The notes below the pieces were generated by a model that was not told the origin of the DNA, did not search any database, and saw only the letters and a list, made by a program, of their open reading frames with translations. Of a stretch of 62,661 nt of DNA, positions 34,822 to 43,972 are shown piece by piece. The translations under genes and the position numbers were made by a program. Source of the stretch: Chryseobacterium contaminans (GTDB taxonomy: Bacteria; Bacteroidota; Bacteroidia; Flavobacteriales; Weeksellaceae); assembly GCF_001684955.1 (NCBI RefSeq), contig NZ_MAYF01000046.1:1-62661 (forward strand), written 5' to 3'. Numbering within the stretch: the first letter of the stretch is position 1; each line of letters starts with the position of its first letter.

Positions 34822-35302
34822 ACCATTAAGATCATTTAAGGAGCTAAGAAAAGTTAAGGGAATAGCTAAAGCTATTTATTAAGTGGTTTCCTAAAATTCA
34901 TCTTTGATGAACCTTAAATTATCTTAAAGTCTTATTTTTATTAATGGTTGAAATATATTTCAGACGCAAAGCTCTTATTATGATTCTGTTGATTTTAGGG
35001 AGCTAAGAGGAATCAACAAGTTGATTGGATGAAGCTGAATGGAAAGCTTTGAAAACAAATAGACCATTAAAAGCTTTTAAGTTTAAGAAAAGATAAGGAT
35101 ATAACTGAAGCAAATATTAAGCAACCTCCTAAATTCATCTTGGATGAAGCTTAACTTATCTTAAAATTTTCATTTTTCTTAATGGTTTAAATATTTTTTT
35201 GACGCAAAGTTCTTATTATAATTCTGTAAATTTTAGGGAGCCAAGAAAGAATCAACAAGTTGATTGATGAAGCTGGGTGGAAAGCTTTGAAAACAAATAA
35301 AT
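34822..35302. repeat. Roughly 240-bp tandem repeat, two diverged copies, with inner inverted ends
   Basis: Two units about 240 bases apart (landmarks GACGCAAAG at 34963 and 35201; ACCATTAA at 34822 and 35063). The first part of each unit is a long imperfect inverted repeat, ACCATTAA...TTAATGGT. The second part (CGCAAAG, TTTAGGGAGC, AAGTTGATTG, GAAGC) resembles parts of the 281-bp array unit at 12953-13733, so both arrays seem to belong to one family. Confidence 0.85.
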
Positions 35303-35322
35303 ATTATTATTGTGAATTTTCC

Positions 35323-35371
35323 ACTCATTACTCATTACTCATTACTCATTACTCATTACTCATTACTCATT
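35323..35371. repeat. Heptanucleotide microsatellite (ACTCATT)7
   Basis: Seven perfect copies plus a partial one, ending 6 bases before the stop of the barstar-like gene. A length change would affect only its 3' flank. Confidence 0.95.
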
Positions 35372-35376
35372 ACTCA

Positions 35377-35757
35377 TCAACCTAAGGTCAGGGTAATATT
35401 CTTGTGTGATCTGATAATTTCTACCAGGATTTCGAACAGTGTTTGTCCTTTCCCTTCATTCAAATCATTCAGTTTTTGTTGGATAAGTTTTGTGTTGAAA
35501 GGTTTTCCCTGTCTGATTTTGTTTTGGTAGAATTCCTGGGTTATTTTGAGTCCCAAATCTTCTTTTGATTTTTGTGATTCTTTCCAAACGATTTCAACGT
35601 CTTCTTTGTTTTCAAAAACTCCGAAGCCACCGTAAAGAATATCATCAAACCCATCTAAGGTTCCTACTTTCCAATCCGTGTCTTTCATCAACACATTGGA
35701 AACTTCTTCATAGAAACCGTCTAAAGACGAAAAATGACCGCCATGGATGACGATCAT
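35377..35757 (-). CDS. Barstar-family (RNase inhibitor) protein
   Basis: About 126 residues from MIVIHGGHFSSLDGFYEEV. It has the barstar pattern: a first strand and loop, a helix with LDGFYEEVSNVL, and the acidic GTLDGFDDILYGGFG that in barstar contacts the RNase active site. It starts 13 bases after the purL stop on the same strand. No barnase-like partner is nearby, so it may act as a housekeeping or orphan immunity inhibitor. An earlier Met at 35790 would lie within purL. Confidence 0.8.
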   Translation of the reverse strand: MIVIHGGHFSSLDGFYEEVSNVLMKDTDWKVGTLDGFDDILYGGFGVFENKEDVEIVWKESQKSKEDLGLKITQEFYQNKIRQGKPFNTKLIQQKLNDLNEGKGQTLFEILVEIIRSHKNITLTLG

Positions 35758-35770
35758 TTTTCTTGTTTTA

Positions 35771-38700
35771 TTATTTGAAATATTCAACACCGTTTTTGAA
35801 TATGTTGTGATAATTCGCGGTTGGTATGTTTTTCATGAGACCTTCCGTAAATCTTTCAGGGTGGCCCATTCTTCCGTAGATTTTTCCACATGGGCTGGTA
35901 ACTCCTTCAATTCCGAATAATGAATTGTTCGGGTTAAACGGCATTCCGTGGGCAATGTTTCCATCGAAATCGATGTATTGCGTTGCGATCTGTCCGTTTT
36001 CATACAACTTCTTGATTTCTTCTTCTGAAGCCATGAAACGTCCTTCCCCGTGAGAAATCGGAATGGTGAAAGTTTGGCCTTTCATTCCTTTTAACCATGG
36101 ACTTTCATCATTGACTACTTTTACAGTAACCATCTGAGAGATATGTCTTCTGATTGCATTGTGAGCTAATGTTGGAGAGTTTTCATCCAGATCTTTGATT
36201 CTTCCGTAAGGTAGTAATCCGGATTTAACCAAAGCCTGAAATCCGTTACAGATCCCGATAATCATACCGTCTCTGTCTAATAATTCGTGAACTGCATTTC
36301 TCATCTTTTCGTTCTTTAAAACGTTGACAATGAATTTTGCAGAACCATCCGGCTCATCACCTGCTGAGAAACCTCCTGAGAAAGCTAAGATCTGAGATGT
36401 TCTGATCTCTTCTACCCAAGCATCAATACTTTCATCCAACAATTGGTGACTGATATTGATTAAAGGTAAGCTGCTTACTACAGCTCCTTCTTTCTGGAAT
36501 GCGTTTAAGGTATCATACTCACAGTTGGTTCCTGGGAATACCGGAGCAAATACTTTAGGCTGTGCAATTCCGTGTTTTTTGATGATAATATTTCTTGGGT
36601 TGATAGAGTTTGATTTTTCATCAATTTCAACCGTTATTTTCTCTTTTTCTACTGTTGGGAAAAGATTTTCGAAAGTGCCTGTGTAAGCAGATTCGAGATT
36701 TAAAATTTGGAATTTGGAATTGTTGATGGTCAAAACTTCATCCTCAACTACTTTTCCAATCAATTGAAGATTTACAGAGCTTAACTCCTCTTTAGCTTCG
36801 ATGATTAAGCTACCGATATTTTTAGCTAATAAAGTATTTTCATCAGCGTTAATTTCAGCGCCCAATCTGTTTCCGAAACTCATTTTTGCCAATGCTACCG
36901 CTACACCACCGTCTTTTACTGTTTTTACAGAAACTATTTTTCCTGATTTGATGTTTTCAAAGATGAATTCGTAAACGTCTTTTAAAGCATTATAGTTTGG
37001 AAGACCATTTTCCTGAGCGATGTGGTTGAAGAAATATATTTTGTTTCCAGCCGCTTTAAATTCCGGAGAAATGATATTTTGTTTGTCTCCGTTTGCACAT
37101 GCAAAAGAAATTAATGTTGGGGGTACATTCAGATCCTGATACGTTCCACTCATGGAATCTTTACCACCGATAGCAGCTAAACCAAGGTTGATCTGCGCAT
37201 CATAAGCTCCTAAAAGAGAAGCTAATGGTTTACCCCATTTTTCAGGAGCCTGACCAAGCTTTTCAAAATATTCCTGGAAGCTTAATCTGATGTTTTTATA
37301 GTCACCACCCATGGCAACAATCTTCGCAACACTTTCTACCACTGCGTAAGATGCTCCCAATAATGAGTTTTGTTTTGAGATTTCAGCATCGAATCCCCAG
37401 CTTGCCAAGGAAACAGTTTTGATATCTTTTGCTCCTAAGATCGGCAGTGTCTGCACACTTCCTTCCATTAGGGTTTGCTGGTATTTTCCACCTAAAGGCA
37501 TCGCAACAGTTGTTCCTCCTACGGAAGAGTCAAACATTTCCAATAGTCCTTTTTGGGAAGCTACGTTTTTATCTTTTAAGGTATTCAGGAAGTTTTCTTC
37601 GTTGAAAGCCTTGGTTTCTGCTTTTACTTCTTCAAGGTGGTTGATTTTTACCTCCTGAGATTTTGAACATCCGTTGGTATCAAGGAATGCTCTTGAAAGG
37701 TCAACAATTTTGTCTCCTTTCCAGAACATCTGCATTCTTCCTGAATCTGTTACTTTTGCTACTTCTACGGCTACAATATTTTCAGCTTCACAGAATTTGA
37801 TGAATTTTTCTTTGTCTTTCGGATCTACCACAACGGCCATTCTTTCCTGAGATTCGGAGATAGCCAGTTCTGTTCCGTTTAATCCTTCGTATTTTAATGG
37901 TAATACATCTAGATTTACCTCCAAAGAGTCTGCAATTTCACCAATCGCTACGGAAACACCTCCTGCACCGAAATCGTTAGACTTCTTGATTAATTTTGTC
38001 AGTTCAGGGTTTCTGAATAATCTCTGGATCTTACGTTCTTCAACGGCGTTACCTTTCTGAACTTCAGAACTCATAGTGTGGATAGAAGTTTCGTCCTGTT
38101 CTTTTGAACTTCCGCTTGCTCCTCCTACTCCATCACGGCCTGTTGCACCTCCTAAAATAATGATAGAATCTCCGTTAGCTGGTTTTTCACGTCTTACCCA
38201 GTCTACAGGAACGGCTCCGGTAACGAAACCTACTTCCATTCTTTTGGCTTTGTACCCTTCATCATAGATTTCAGAAACCATGGTAGTAGCAAGACCAATC
38301 TGGTTACCGTAAGATGAATAACCGTTTGCAGCCTGTTTAGTAATTGTTTTTTGAGGTAATTTCCCTGGTAATGTTTTGTCTACAGATTCTAAAACGTCAG
38401 CAGCCCCTGTTAATCTCATCGCCTGGAATACGAAAGATCTTCCGGATAAAGGATCTCTGATGGCTCCTCCCAAACAAGTGGATGCTCCTCCGAAAGGTTC
38501 AATTTCCGTTGGGTGGTTGTGCGTTTCGTTTTTGAATAATAAATACCAAGGTTCTTTCTTCCCATCGTATTCTGCTTCGATCTGGATGGTACATGCGTTG
38601 ATCTCATCAGAAATCACAAGGTTGTCCAGGTTTCCGGTTTTATGGAAATATTTACCACAAACTGTTGCTAAATCCATTAAGGAAATAGGTTTCAGCTCAC

Positions 38701-39466
38701 GGCCTAAGAATTTTCTTTTTTCGATATAGTCATTGAAAATAGTATCCAATGTCTGTTTGAATTTTCCTTCAAACTGAATGTCTGACAATTCTGTTTCGAA
38801 AGTCGTGTGACGACAGTGATCGCTCCAGTACGTGTCTAATACTTTCAGTTCGGTTTCTGTAGGGTTCCTTTCTTCTGTTTTAAAGTATTCCTGAATAAAT
38901 TTCAGGTCATCTAATCCTAATGCAAAACCGTGATTGTTATAGAAACTTTCCAGCTCAGCATCGTTGAAATTGATGAAGTTTTCGTGGATGATTACTTTTG
39001 AAGGGGTTTCATCAGCAGGAATATCCAGTACAGACAGGTCTTTTTCCTGAGATTCTACTTTGTTGATCAAAAGGTCTTTGATTTTCACCAAATCAGCTTC
39101 TGATACTCCTACAAACTCGATTAGTTTTCCACTTCTTACTTTTGACTTTTCATTTTCTGTTAATAAAGCGATACACTGTTGTGCGGAATCTGCTCTCTGA
39201 TCGTACTGACCAGGCAGGAACTCCATTCCGAAGTGGATGCTCTTTGCAGGGTTTTCTGTATGTAAAATATCAGTTACAGGATCTACAAAAGTGTTGTTGA
39301 CTACTTTCTCGAATTCCCCATCGTTCAAATTGAAGATGTCATACACATTGTAGACTTTCACACTTTGAATTGCCGGAACAACTGCTTTTACTTCATCAAA
39401 AATTTTTGGACTTTCAACATCGAAAATTCCTCTTTTTTCTACGAAAATTCTTTTGTTATTAGACAT
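35771..39466 (-). CDS. purL: Phosphoribosylformylglycinamidine synthase (large, single-chain)
   Basis: A 1231-residue enzyme for step 4 of purine synthesis: FGAR, glutamine and ATP to FGAM. It is the large form with all domains on one chain: N-terminal PurS-like region, linker, two AIR-synthase-like halves (LFKNETHNHPTEIEPFGGA; IGGKDSMSGTYQDLNVPP) and a C-terminal glutamine amidotransferase with Cys in GICNGFQALVKSG and the His in PISHGEGRF. Full length. It leads into a barstar-like gene. Confidence 0.96.
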   Translation of the reverse strand: MSNNKRIFVEKRGIFDVESPKIFDEVKAVVPAIQSVKVYNVYDIFNLNDGEFEKVVNNTFVDPVTDILHTENPAKSIHFGMEFLPGQYDQRADSAQQCIALLTENEKSKVRSGKLIEFVGVSEADLVKIKDLLINKVESQEKDLSVLDIPADETPSKVIIHENFINFNDAELESFYNNHGFALGLDDLKFIQEYFKTEERNPTETELKVLDTYWSDHCRHTTFETELSDIQFEGKFKQTLDTIFNDYIEKRKFLGRELKPISLMDLATVCGKYFHKTGNLDNLVISDEINACTIQIEAEYDGKKEPWYLLFKNETHNHPTEIEPFGGASTCLGGAIRDPLSGRSFVFQAMRLTGAADVLESVDKTLPGKLPQKTITKQAANGYSSYGNQIGLATTMVSEIYDEGYKAKRMEVGFVTGAVPVDWVRREKPANGDSIIILGGATGRDGVGGASGSSKEQDETSIHTMSSEVQKGNAVEERKIQRLFRNPELTKLIKKSNDFGAGGVSVAIGEIADSLEVNLDVLPLKYEGLNGTELAISESQERMAVVVDPKDKEKFIKFCEAENIVAVEVAKVTDSGRMQMFWKGDKIVDLSRAFLDTNGCSKSQEVKINHLEEVKAETKAFNEENFLNTLKDKNVASQKGLLEMFDSSVGGTTVAMPLGGKYQQTLMEGSVQTLPILGAKDIKTVSLASWGFDAEISKQNSLLGASYAVVESVAKIVAMGGDYKNIRLSFQEYFEKLGQAPEKWGKPLASLLGAYDAQINLGLAAIGGKDSMSGTYQDLNVPPTLISFACANGDKQNIISPEFKAAGNKIYFFNHIAQENGLPNYNALKDVYEFIFENIKSGKIVSVKTVKDGGVAVALAKMSFGNRLGAEINADENTLLAKNIGSLIIEAKEELSSVNLQLIGKVVEDEVLTINNSKFQILNLESAYTGTFENLFPTVEKEKITVEIDEKSNSINPRNIIIKKHGIAQPKVFAPVFPGTNCEYDTLNAFQKEGAVVSSLPLINISHQLLDESIDAWVEEIRTSQILAFSGGFSAGDEPDGSAKFIVNVLKNEKMRNAVHELLDRDGMIIGICNGFQALVKSGLLPYGRIKDLDENSPTLAHNAIRRHISQMVTVKVVNDESPWLKGMKGQTFTIPISHGEGRFMASEEEIKKLYENGQIATQYIDFDGNIAHGMPFNPNNSLFGIEGVTSPCGKIYGRMGHPERFTEGLMKNIPTANYHNIFKNGVEYFK

Positions 39467-39517
39467 TAGATGTCAGATTTTAATATTAGATTTATTTTTC
39501 TTTTTACTTTTCTGAGT

Positions 39518-39580
39518 TCAGAGTACCATTGTCAGATTATTAATTTCTTTTCCATCCACATTGGCTGCTCTTTTTAGTGG
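39518..39580 (-). pseudogene. Remnant of a second serine-hydrolase C-terminus
   Basis: Twenty codons ending in TGA that align without gaps to the last 20 codons of the adjacent serine hydrolase; about half are identical, including KR..N.DG..NNL..VL. Two in-frame stops lie just upstream. This looks like the tail of a decayed tandem duplicate of the gene at 39648-41075. Confidence 0.6.
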
Positions 39581-39647
39581 TATTCATCACCCTACATTAT
39601 GGAGTACAAATTTACTCTTTTTACTTTCTCTCACCACAATCTTTTTC

Positions 39648-41075
39648 TTATAATACCAATGCCAGATTATTATCTTTGGTACCGTCATTATTGGATGTCC
39701 TTTTGGAAGCTCCAATCCATTCTTCTTTATTTAATACCAATCTGAAGGAATAAGTTTTTCCTTTTTCAAAACGAGATGCCGGAACCTCCAATTCGTAGTG
39801 GTTCCTATCCTTTTTCACCATCTGATATTCTTTATTTTCAGCATCCCAATCATTGAAACTTCCTGCTACAGAGACTGTATGAAGAAGACTGGCATCCAAG
39901 TTTACAGGATGTGTATAGGAGAAAATCACTTTATCTCCTTTTACCGTATATCCGTATACCTGCTTTTTGTCTGAGGTTGAAATAAGATCTTCCACTAAAC
40001 TGCTGGTTCCGTTATAAAGTATCCCAAATGTATCGGCCCCGGTGACATTTACAATAATGCAGACTCCCAGATTCAATTCAGGAAATACAGTAAACAAGCT
40101 ATTTATTCCGTAAGAACCACCATGTTTATATCCTCTTTTCCCGAATTCGGTAATCAAGTATTTGTCCCAGAAATATCCGGTCCAGGCTTCTTTACTATTG
40201 TTGACATTTCTTTGCGATTCCTGTACTACTTTATTTTTTGGATCTAATTCTTCTTTTAAGAATTTCATCATATCTTCCATGGTAGATTCGGTTTTAGAGC
40301 CTCCTGCTCCCCATAAAAGACTTGTTGAAATTGGCATCAGCCGGCCGTTTTCATAATATCCATTGGCCTGAGCTTCATTTTTATCAAGTTCCAGTTTGGT
40401 ATGATTCATTCCGGCTTTTGAGAAAATATTTTCTTTCAAAAGAGTTTCATAACTTTTCCCATAAATATTTTCCAGCATAAAACCTGTCATTTCAAGGCTT
40501 AAATTGCTGTACTGATATTTTGTACCTGGTTTCGCATCTAGTTTTACAGCAGTCAGATCTTTTTTAAAGTCTTCTTTTGTATATCCATTGTTGAGCTTCT
40601 CATAAAGAAAAGGGGTCTCATCGTTCATATTTTTTCTGAGCTCATCATCAATAGGAAGGTTTCTAGGCAGAGCAGTTTCATAAGAAATCAAGTTTCGAAC
40701 TTTTATAGGAGTTCCGTCATATTCTAAGTTGGGATAAGAACCTTTCAGATATTTTCTTACATCATCATCAAGGTTTACTTTCCCTTCCAGAACAGCCTGA
40801 GCCAGCAATTGCCCTGTAAAAAGCTTAGTAATAGAAGCTATGGCGAAATAAGTATTATCGTTTGCTTTATTGCCTTTTCCTTTGTCTATTTCTCCAAAGT
40901 GTTTGGTATAGATTTTTCCATCTTTGATAAGTCCGACAGACACAGAGTATGCTTTGGACTCTCCCGCTACTTTCTGCGCCGCTGCATCTATGATTGAGTA
41001 CACTTTTTTATCACTTTGCGCATTGTTTTTTACAAATGCCAAGGCAAAAATAAATACAAGGATATTTTTTCTCAT
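39648..41075 (-). CDS. Serine hydrolase (class C beta-lactamase/PBP-like) with C-terminal glycogen-binding-like domain
   Basis: A 475-residue exported enzyme with Sec signal MRKNILVFIFALAFVKNNAQ. The beta-lactamase-family core has the SxxK motif in IASITKLFTG, the YxN motif in YQYSNLSLEM and a KHGGSYGIN box in the KTG position. A C-terminal domain (about 385-475; VSVAGSFNDWDAENKEYQM) resembles the AMPK/isoamylase-type E-set domain. Likely an esterase or D-Ala peptidase rather than a true beta-lactamase. It stands 14 bases after the WG-repeat gene. Confidence 0.88.
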   Translation of the reverse strand: MRKNILVFIFALAFVKNNAQSDKKVYSIIDAAAQKVAGESKAYSVSVGLIKDGKIYTKHFGEIDKGKGNKANDNTYFAIASITKLFTGQLLAQAVLEGKVNLDDDVRKYLKGSYPNLEYDGTPIKVRNLISYETALPRNLPIDDELRKNMNDETPFLYEKLNNGYTKEDFKKDLTAVKLDAKPGTKYQYSNLSLEMTGFMLENIYGKSYETLLKENIFSKAGMNHTKLELDKNEAQANGYYENGRLMPISTSLLWGAGGSKTESTMEDMMKFLKEELDPKNKVVQESQRNVNNSKEAWTGYFWDKYLITEFGKRGYKHGGSYGINSLFTVFPELNLGVCIIVNVTGADTFGILYNGTSSLVEDLISTSDKKQVYGYTVKGDKVIFSYTHPVNLDASLLHTVSVAGSFNDWDAENKEYQMVKKDRNHYELEVPASRFEKGKTYSFRLVLNKEEWIGASKRTSNNDGTKDNNLALVL

Positions 41076-41089
41076 TAAGTTTAATCTGG

Positions 41090-42058
41090 TTATTTTTTGA
41101 ATTTATTCGGGTTATCAGGGTGTTCTTTTTGATATTGTTCCGCTTCTTTTATTTCATCTCTCAGCCAATCTTCAAAAGGGACTTTTTGCTCATTATATGA
41201 TTCTATTGCATAAACGGTCTTAGCATCTTGTGAAACCAGGAATTTAAAGCGATAAAGCATTCCCAAATCATACTTTGTATAATCATAAGTGTTTACCTGA
41301 TAATAAGGAAAATTTTCTTTTGGCCTTTCTACAATTTCAAAATACAATCTCTTTTCTTTTTCAGGGATTTTATTGTATAGGTTTACATAATAAAGATCCG
41401 ACAACAGCTTATTTTGTTGATCAAAAAACTGAAGAATATTTTTCTCTTTTTCGTTGTATTGAAATGGGTATGGATAATATTTTCCAACGATTTTCACGTC
41501 CTTATCAGAATATTGAGTAAGTGGCTGAACGGTTTCTCCTTTGGTATTCATCATTCCCCATTTTCCGCCCACTATTCTCTTGTGCTCGTCATCTGTTTTT
41601 TCCCAATCACAGCCATCACAAAATGAAGCGTATCCATAATTGAAATAATCTACAAAATCATGTTTAGGTTCAATGATCACTTTTCCGTTTCTATCGGCAA
41701 AACCTATCTTTCCTTTTTTGACAAAGCGTCTCAATCCTTCTACAAAATAATCAGGGCCATTATCATACATAAAAGGCTGATATAAAAAATTACCTTTTCT
41801 GTCATAGACATATCCCCATGCATTTTTTTCCTGATTCTCTCCTGTTTTGTTTCCATCAAAGAGAATGGTTTCTCCCTCTACCCAATCACCATCTTTAAGG
41901 TCTGAATATATTTTGAATTGCGCAGGAATAATGATGTCTCCTTTTTGGTTTTTTACGCCTACTAAATTGTCTTTGGAAGTAAAATACTTCAAAACCTCTT
42001 TCTCCTGGGAAAAAGCAAGCATGGGAATCATTGCAATGAATAAAAGGGCTTTGTTCAT
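41090..42058 (-). CDS. Secreted WG-repeat protein
   Basis: A 322-residue protein with Sec signal MNKALLFIAMIPMLAFSQ. At least three WG (KWG) repeats are visible: NAWGYVYDRKGNFLYQ, KIGFADRNGKVIIEPKHDF and KWGMMNTKGETVQPL. These beta-rich repeats usually mediate binding. The C-terminal third is charged and without recognised fold. It lies directly upstream of the serine hydrolase gene and is likely co-transcribed. Confidence 0.85.
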   Translation of the reverse strand: MNKALLFIAMIPMLAFSQEKEVLKYFTSKDNLVGVKNQKGDIIIPAQFKIYSDLKDGDWVEGETILFDGNKTGENQEKNAWGYVYDRKGNFLYQPFMYDNGPDYFVEGLRRFVKKGKIGFADRNGKVIIEPKHDFVDYFNYGYASFCDGCDWEKTDDEHKRIVGGKWGMMNTKGETVQPLTQYSDKDVKIVGKYYPYPFQYNEKEKNILQFFDQQNKLLSDLYYVNLYNKIPEKEKRLYFEIVERPKENFPYYQVNTYDYTKYDLGMLYRFKFLVSQDAKTVYAIESYNEQKVPFEDWLRDEIKEAEQYQKEHPDNPNKFKK

Positions 42059-42078
42059 GGTTGGGTTTAAAATAAAAA

Positions 42079-42099
42079 ATGCAGCCCAAAAGGCTGCAT
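42079..42099 (-). terminator. Terminator of purB
   Basis: ATGCAGCC pairs with GGCTGCAT, loop CAAAA, with A and T tracts, just after the purB stop. Confidence 0.8.
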
Positions 42100-42105
42100 A
42101 TTGTT

Positions 42106-43533
42106 TTATACTTTAAGATCAGCTTCTAATCCTATTAAGTCTTTATTCTGGTCTATAATCGGCTGCACTTCGTTCTTGACAAATTCTTCTGTCTGAATTG
42201 GTGCGAACCCTATAAAGTTCTTCGGATCTAAAACTTCTTTTAATTTCGATTTATCTAATTTTAAAGAATCATCATTCAGGATTCTTTCAATCAGGTCATT
42301 TTCTTTTCCTTCTTCCTTCACTTTCTTGGAAGCTTCCATAGAATGAACTCTGATTACTTCATGAATTTCCTGACGGTCACCACCTGCTTTCACTTCTTCC
42401 ATGATGATATATTCTGTTGCCATGAAAGGAAGCTCTTCTTCAATGTGCTTGTTGATTCTGTTCGGATATACTACAATTCCGTTCAGGATGTTGTTCCAGA
42501 TTAATAGGATTGCATCAACAGCTAAGAATGCCTGAGGAATGGTTAATCTCTTGTTGGCAGAGTCATCTAATGTTCTTTCAAACCATTGTGTAGAGGCTAC
42601 CATTGCAGAACTTGTTGTAAGAGACATTACATATTTTGCCAATGCCCCGATTCTTTCGCTTCTCATTGGATTACGTTTGTAAGCCATTGCAGATGAACCG
42701 ATCTGGTTTTTCTCGAATGGTTCTTCAATTTCCTTAAGGTTTTGAAGTAAACGTAAATCGTTGGTGAATTTGTGAGCAGATTGAGCGATATTTCCTAATA
42801 ATGCTACAACTTTAGCATCAATTTTTCTATCGTAAGTCTGTCCTGAAACACCGAAAACTTTTTCGAATCCGAATCTTTTTGAAAGTTCTTTATCTAAGTG
42901 TTTTACTTTTGAATAATCTCCGTTGAACAGTTCAAGGAAACTTGCAGCCGTTCCTGTAGTTCCTTTTACTCCTCTGAAACGTAGGGTTTCAAGGAAGAAA
43001 TCTAATTCTTCAATATCAAGGACCAAGCTCTGTAACCAAAGGGTAGCTCTTTTTCCTACGGTTGTTAACTGTGCCGGTTGGAAGTGAGTAAATCCTAATG
43101 TTGGAAGGTCTTTGTACTGAATCGCAAAGTCTGCTAAGTTTTTCATTACGTTCACCAACTTTTTCTTCAGGATTAAAAGTCCGTCACGTATCTGAATTAA
43201 GTCTGTGTTATCTCCTACAAAAGCTGAAGTAGCTCCCAAGTGAATAATTCCTTTTGCTGAAGGCGCTACATCACCATACGTGTGAACGTGGGCCATTACA
43301 TCATGTCGGAATTTTTTTTCGTATTCTGCTGCCTTATCGAAATCGATATTTTCAGCATTAGCCTTTAATTCAGCGATCTGTTCGTCTGTAATTTCAAGCC
43401 CTAAGTCTTTTTCGATCTCTGCTAAAGCGATCCAAAGTTTTCTCCAGGTACGGAATTTGTTATTATGTGAGAAGTTAAACAACATTTCTTCACTGGAATA
43501 GCGCTCTTCCAATGGATTTTTGTAGGAATTCAT
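42106..43533 (-). CDS. purB: Adenylosuccinate lyase
   Basis: A 475-residue fumarase/aspartase superfamily enzyme acting twice in purine synthesis (SAICAR and adenylosuccinate cleavage). The superfamily signature appears as GSSAMAYKRNPMRSE, with catalytic His regions HLGATSAFVGDN and FTHFQPAQLT. Cytosolic homotetramer. Together with purL at 35.8-39.5 kb it is a second purine gene on the same strand, although unlinked in operon terms. Confidence 0.95.
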   Translation of the reverse strand: MNSYKNPLEERYSSEEMLFNFSHNNKFRTWRKLWIALAEIEKDLGLEITDEQIAELKANAENIDFDKAAEYEKKFRHDVMAHVHTYGDVAPSAKGIIHLGATSAFVGDNTDLIQIRDGLLILKKKLVNVMKNLADFAIQYKDLPTLGFTHFQPAQLTTVGKRATLWLQSLVLDIEELDFFLETLRFRGVKGTTGTAASFLELFNGDYSKVKHLDKELSKRFGFEKVFGVSGQTYDRKIDAKVVALLGNIAQSAHKFTNDLRLLQNLKEIEEPFEKNQIGSSAMAYKRNPMRSERIGALAKYVMSLTTSSAMVASTQWFERTLDDSANKRLTIPQAFLAVDAILLIWNNILNGIVVYPNRINKHIEEELPFMATEYIIMEEVKAGGDRQEIHEVIRVHSMEASKKVKEEGKENDLIERILNDDSLKLDKSKLKEVLDPKNFIGFAPIQTEEFVKNEVQPIIDQNKDLIGLEADLKV

Positions 43534-43557
43534 TCGTTCTTTTACTTTTTAGATGTA

Positions 43558-43565
43558 CAAAAATA
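43558..43565 (-). promoter_or_regulatory. Possible -7 element of purB (TATTTTTG on minus strand)
   Basis: TAnnTTTG match 24 bases before the purB ATG; no clear TTG at the expected distance. Confidence 0.3.
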
Positions 43566-43664
43566 CGGTTTTTCAGTGAGAGATGAAAATCTTGGTTTTA
43601 TGATTTTTGTGGTGATGGGATATGGAGATTTTTGAATATTTATTATGAATAGACTTAACTTTTT

Positions 43665-43925
43665 ATAGACTCTTCCCGGAAGATTATTGGAAAATATAAA
43701 CGCAATGAAAACCTACCCTCTATTGAGATGGTAGCTAAAATGGCTAAAGCTTTTGAAGTAACCGTAGATTTTTTAATAGAGGGAAGGGAAAACGCTGCAT
43801 TCGATAAAGAGATCATAGAATGTATTAACGATATTCAAAAAATGGATCCTGATACCAGAAGTATTCTCTTTAATGTTATTGATACCTATATCCAAAACTT
43901 TAAAACTAAACAGGCTTTTAGATAA
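43665..43925 (+). pseudogene. N-terminally truncated XRE-family regulator
   Basis: The open frame begins inside a helix-turn-helix (RKIIGKYKRNENLPSIEMVA) and runs into the usual MAKAFEVTVDFLIEGRENAAFDKEI tail of XRE/Cro regulators. The first 25 or so residues, including helix 1 and the turn, are missing and an in-frame stop lies just upstream. An internal ATG at 43728 gives a 65-residue frame that lacks the DNA-reading helix. It marks the left boundary of the Rhs island. Confidence 0.7.
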
Positions 43926-43972
43926 ACAAATTCCAATAAGATATACTAACACTAAAAAAATATTACTGTACT

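Larger units (their letters stand above)
34682..35376. other. Repeat-filled intergenic region
   Basis: About 700 bases holding a two-copy tandem repeat (34822-35302) and an (ACTCATT)7 microsatellite (35323-35371). No gene believed. Confidence 0.75.

Noticed and set aside
38376..38729. 117-codon antisense ORF inside purL
   Set aside because: Shadow of a strongly conserved gene; no independent evidence.
39648..41075. True class C beta-lactamase (resistance gene)
   Set aside because: Family motifs are shared with many esterases and D-Ala peptidases, and the extra E-set domain is not found in AmpC enzymes.
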